From the NCBI RefSeq assembly GCF_900109035.1, contig NZ_FNYD01000011.1, positions 62,001 through 126,000 on the forward strand: 64,000 nucleotides of DNA. The letters run 5' to 3'. A program made the translations under genes and the position numbers. Position 1 is the first letter of the stretch; every line of letters begins with the position of its first letter. Below are positions 63,888 to 64,000 of the stretch, one piece after another. The notes beneath the pieces are model-generated. The model worked only from the letters and a program-made list of their open reading frames with translations, had not been told where the DNA came from and did not search any database. Source of the stretch: Cribrihabitans marinus. Its GTDB lineage: Bacteria > Pseudomonadota > Alphaproteobacteria > Rhodobacterales > Rhodobacteraceae.

Positions 63888-64000
63888 GTGGCCCGCGCAG
63901 CGGTCGGCGAGAAGGGACTTTCGCTGATACAGAGCCTAATTGCTGCTTGGCGTGACCCTTCGTTCGCCAGCGCCGAGGCCAAGGGTCTCCTGCGGGACAG
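63888..64000 (+). CDS. Start of an unknown gene in the flagellar run, truncated by the window
   Basis: From GTG 63888 the frame is open to the end: MARAAVGEKGLSLIQSLIAA and on, 37 codons. AAAGAGAG lies about seven bases upstream. It follows flgI by 58 bp on the same strand, so a flagellar function is plausible, but I do not recognise the protein. A GTG at 63849 in the same frame is an alternative start. Confidence 0.4.
   Translation, partial: MARAAVGEKGLSLIQSLIAAWRDPSFASAEAKGLLRD

Overview
The window looks like a chromosomal segment of an alphaproteobacterium of the family Rhodobacteraceae (roseobacter/Rhodobacter relatives). The basis is the very high G+C coding bias, the F0 ATP synthase order atpI-atpB-atpE-b'-b on one strand, the block rpsT-dnaA-dnaN-recF-gyrB, the pair petP-petR next to ilvE, the petABC cytochrome bc1 operon, ribH behind an FMN riboswitch, and a roseobacter-style flagellar block. 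No species can be assigned from the sequence alone. Most of the window is core genome. No phage, transposase, integrase or CRISPR array was seen.

Layout. 1-2.1 kb: a truncated lipoprotein gene, a GntR/FCD regulator and a nucleotide-sugar epimerase. 2.2-4.9 kb: F0 ATP synthase operon (minus) with a clear promoter and terminator. 5.0-11.4 kb: two small regulators, a thiolase, ubiE-ubiB (minus), mutM and an enoyl-CoA hydratase. 11.5-18.9 kb: rpsT, dnaA, dnaN, recF, gyrB, the replication initiation and topology block; no DnaA-box cluster was found, so the origin is probably elsewhere. 19-21.4 kb: tRNA-Lys(TTT), dapF, mtaB. 21.6-22.5 kb: a two-domain HNH endonuclease, the best defence-type gene here. 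22.7-25.5 kb: cytochrome bc1. 25.6-35 kb: GST, a PaiB-like flavin-binding protein divergent from an FMN riboswitch plus ribH, aroC, an HD hydrolase, an AEC carrier, an atypical class III CoA-transferase with malonyl-CoA synthetase, a DMT exporter and cobO.

35-41.4 kb: ilvE divergent from petP-petR, then a deacetylase-like gene, xseB, ispA and dxs (isoprenoid precursor supply). 41.4-43 kb: an epimerase-like protein and a methyltransferase. 43-48.3 kb: acyl-CoA dehydrogenase, NDP-forming acyl-CoA synthetase and a CaiD-like hydratase, divergent from a GlxA-type AraC regulator; together they look like a CoA-dependent betaine/carnitine-type catabolic unit. 48.3-52.1 kb: VOC protein, adenine deaminase and AMP nucleosidase (purine salvage). 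52.2-57.9 kb: HU, mtgA, GST, queG, an orphan hydantoinase-A protein and a secreted glutathione peroxidase. 57.9-64 kb: flagellar genes motB, flgE, flgK, flgL, flgI, and the start of another gene, with CtrA-like sites in front of motB and flgE.

The most notable non-coding signals are: a dispersed intergenic repeat family (nine copies) with a GC-rich hairpin, a TATTT-type box and a purine-rich end that supplies ribosome binding sites or a start codon to some downstream genes; a palindrome filling the petP promoter spacer exactly; 21-bp-spaced direct repeats at the start of the GlxA-type regulator; a palindrome over the start codon of the ArsR gene; paired CtrA-like sites in the flagellar block; and a strong hairpin after atpE inside the ATP synthase operon.
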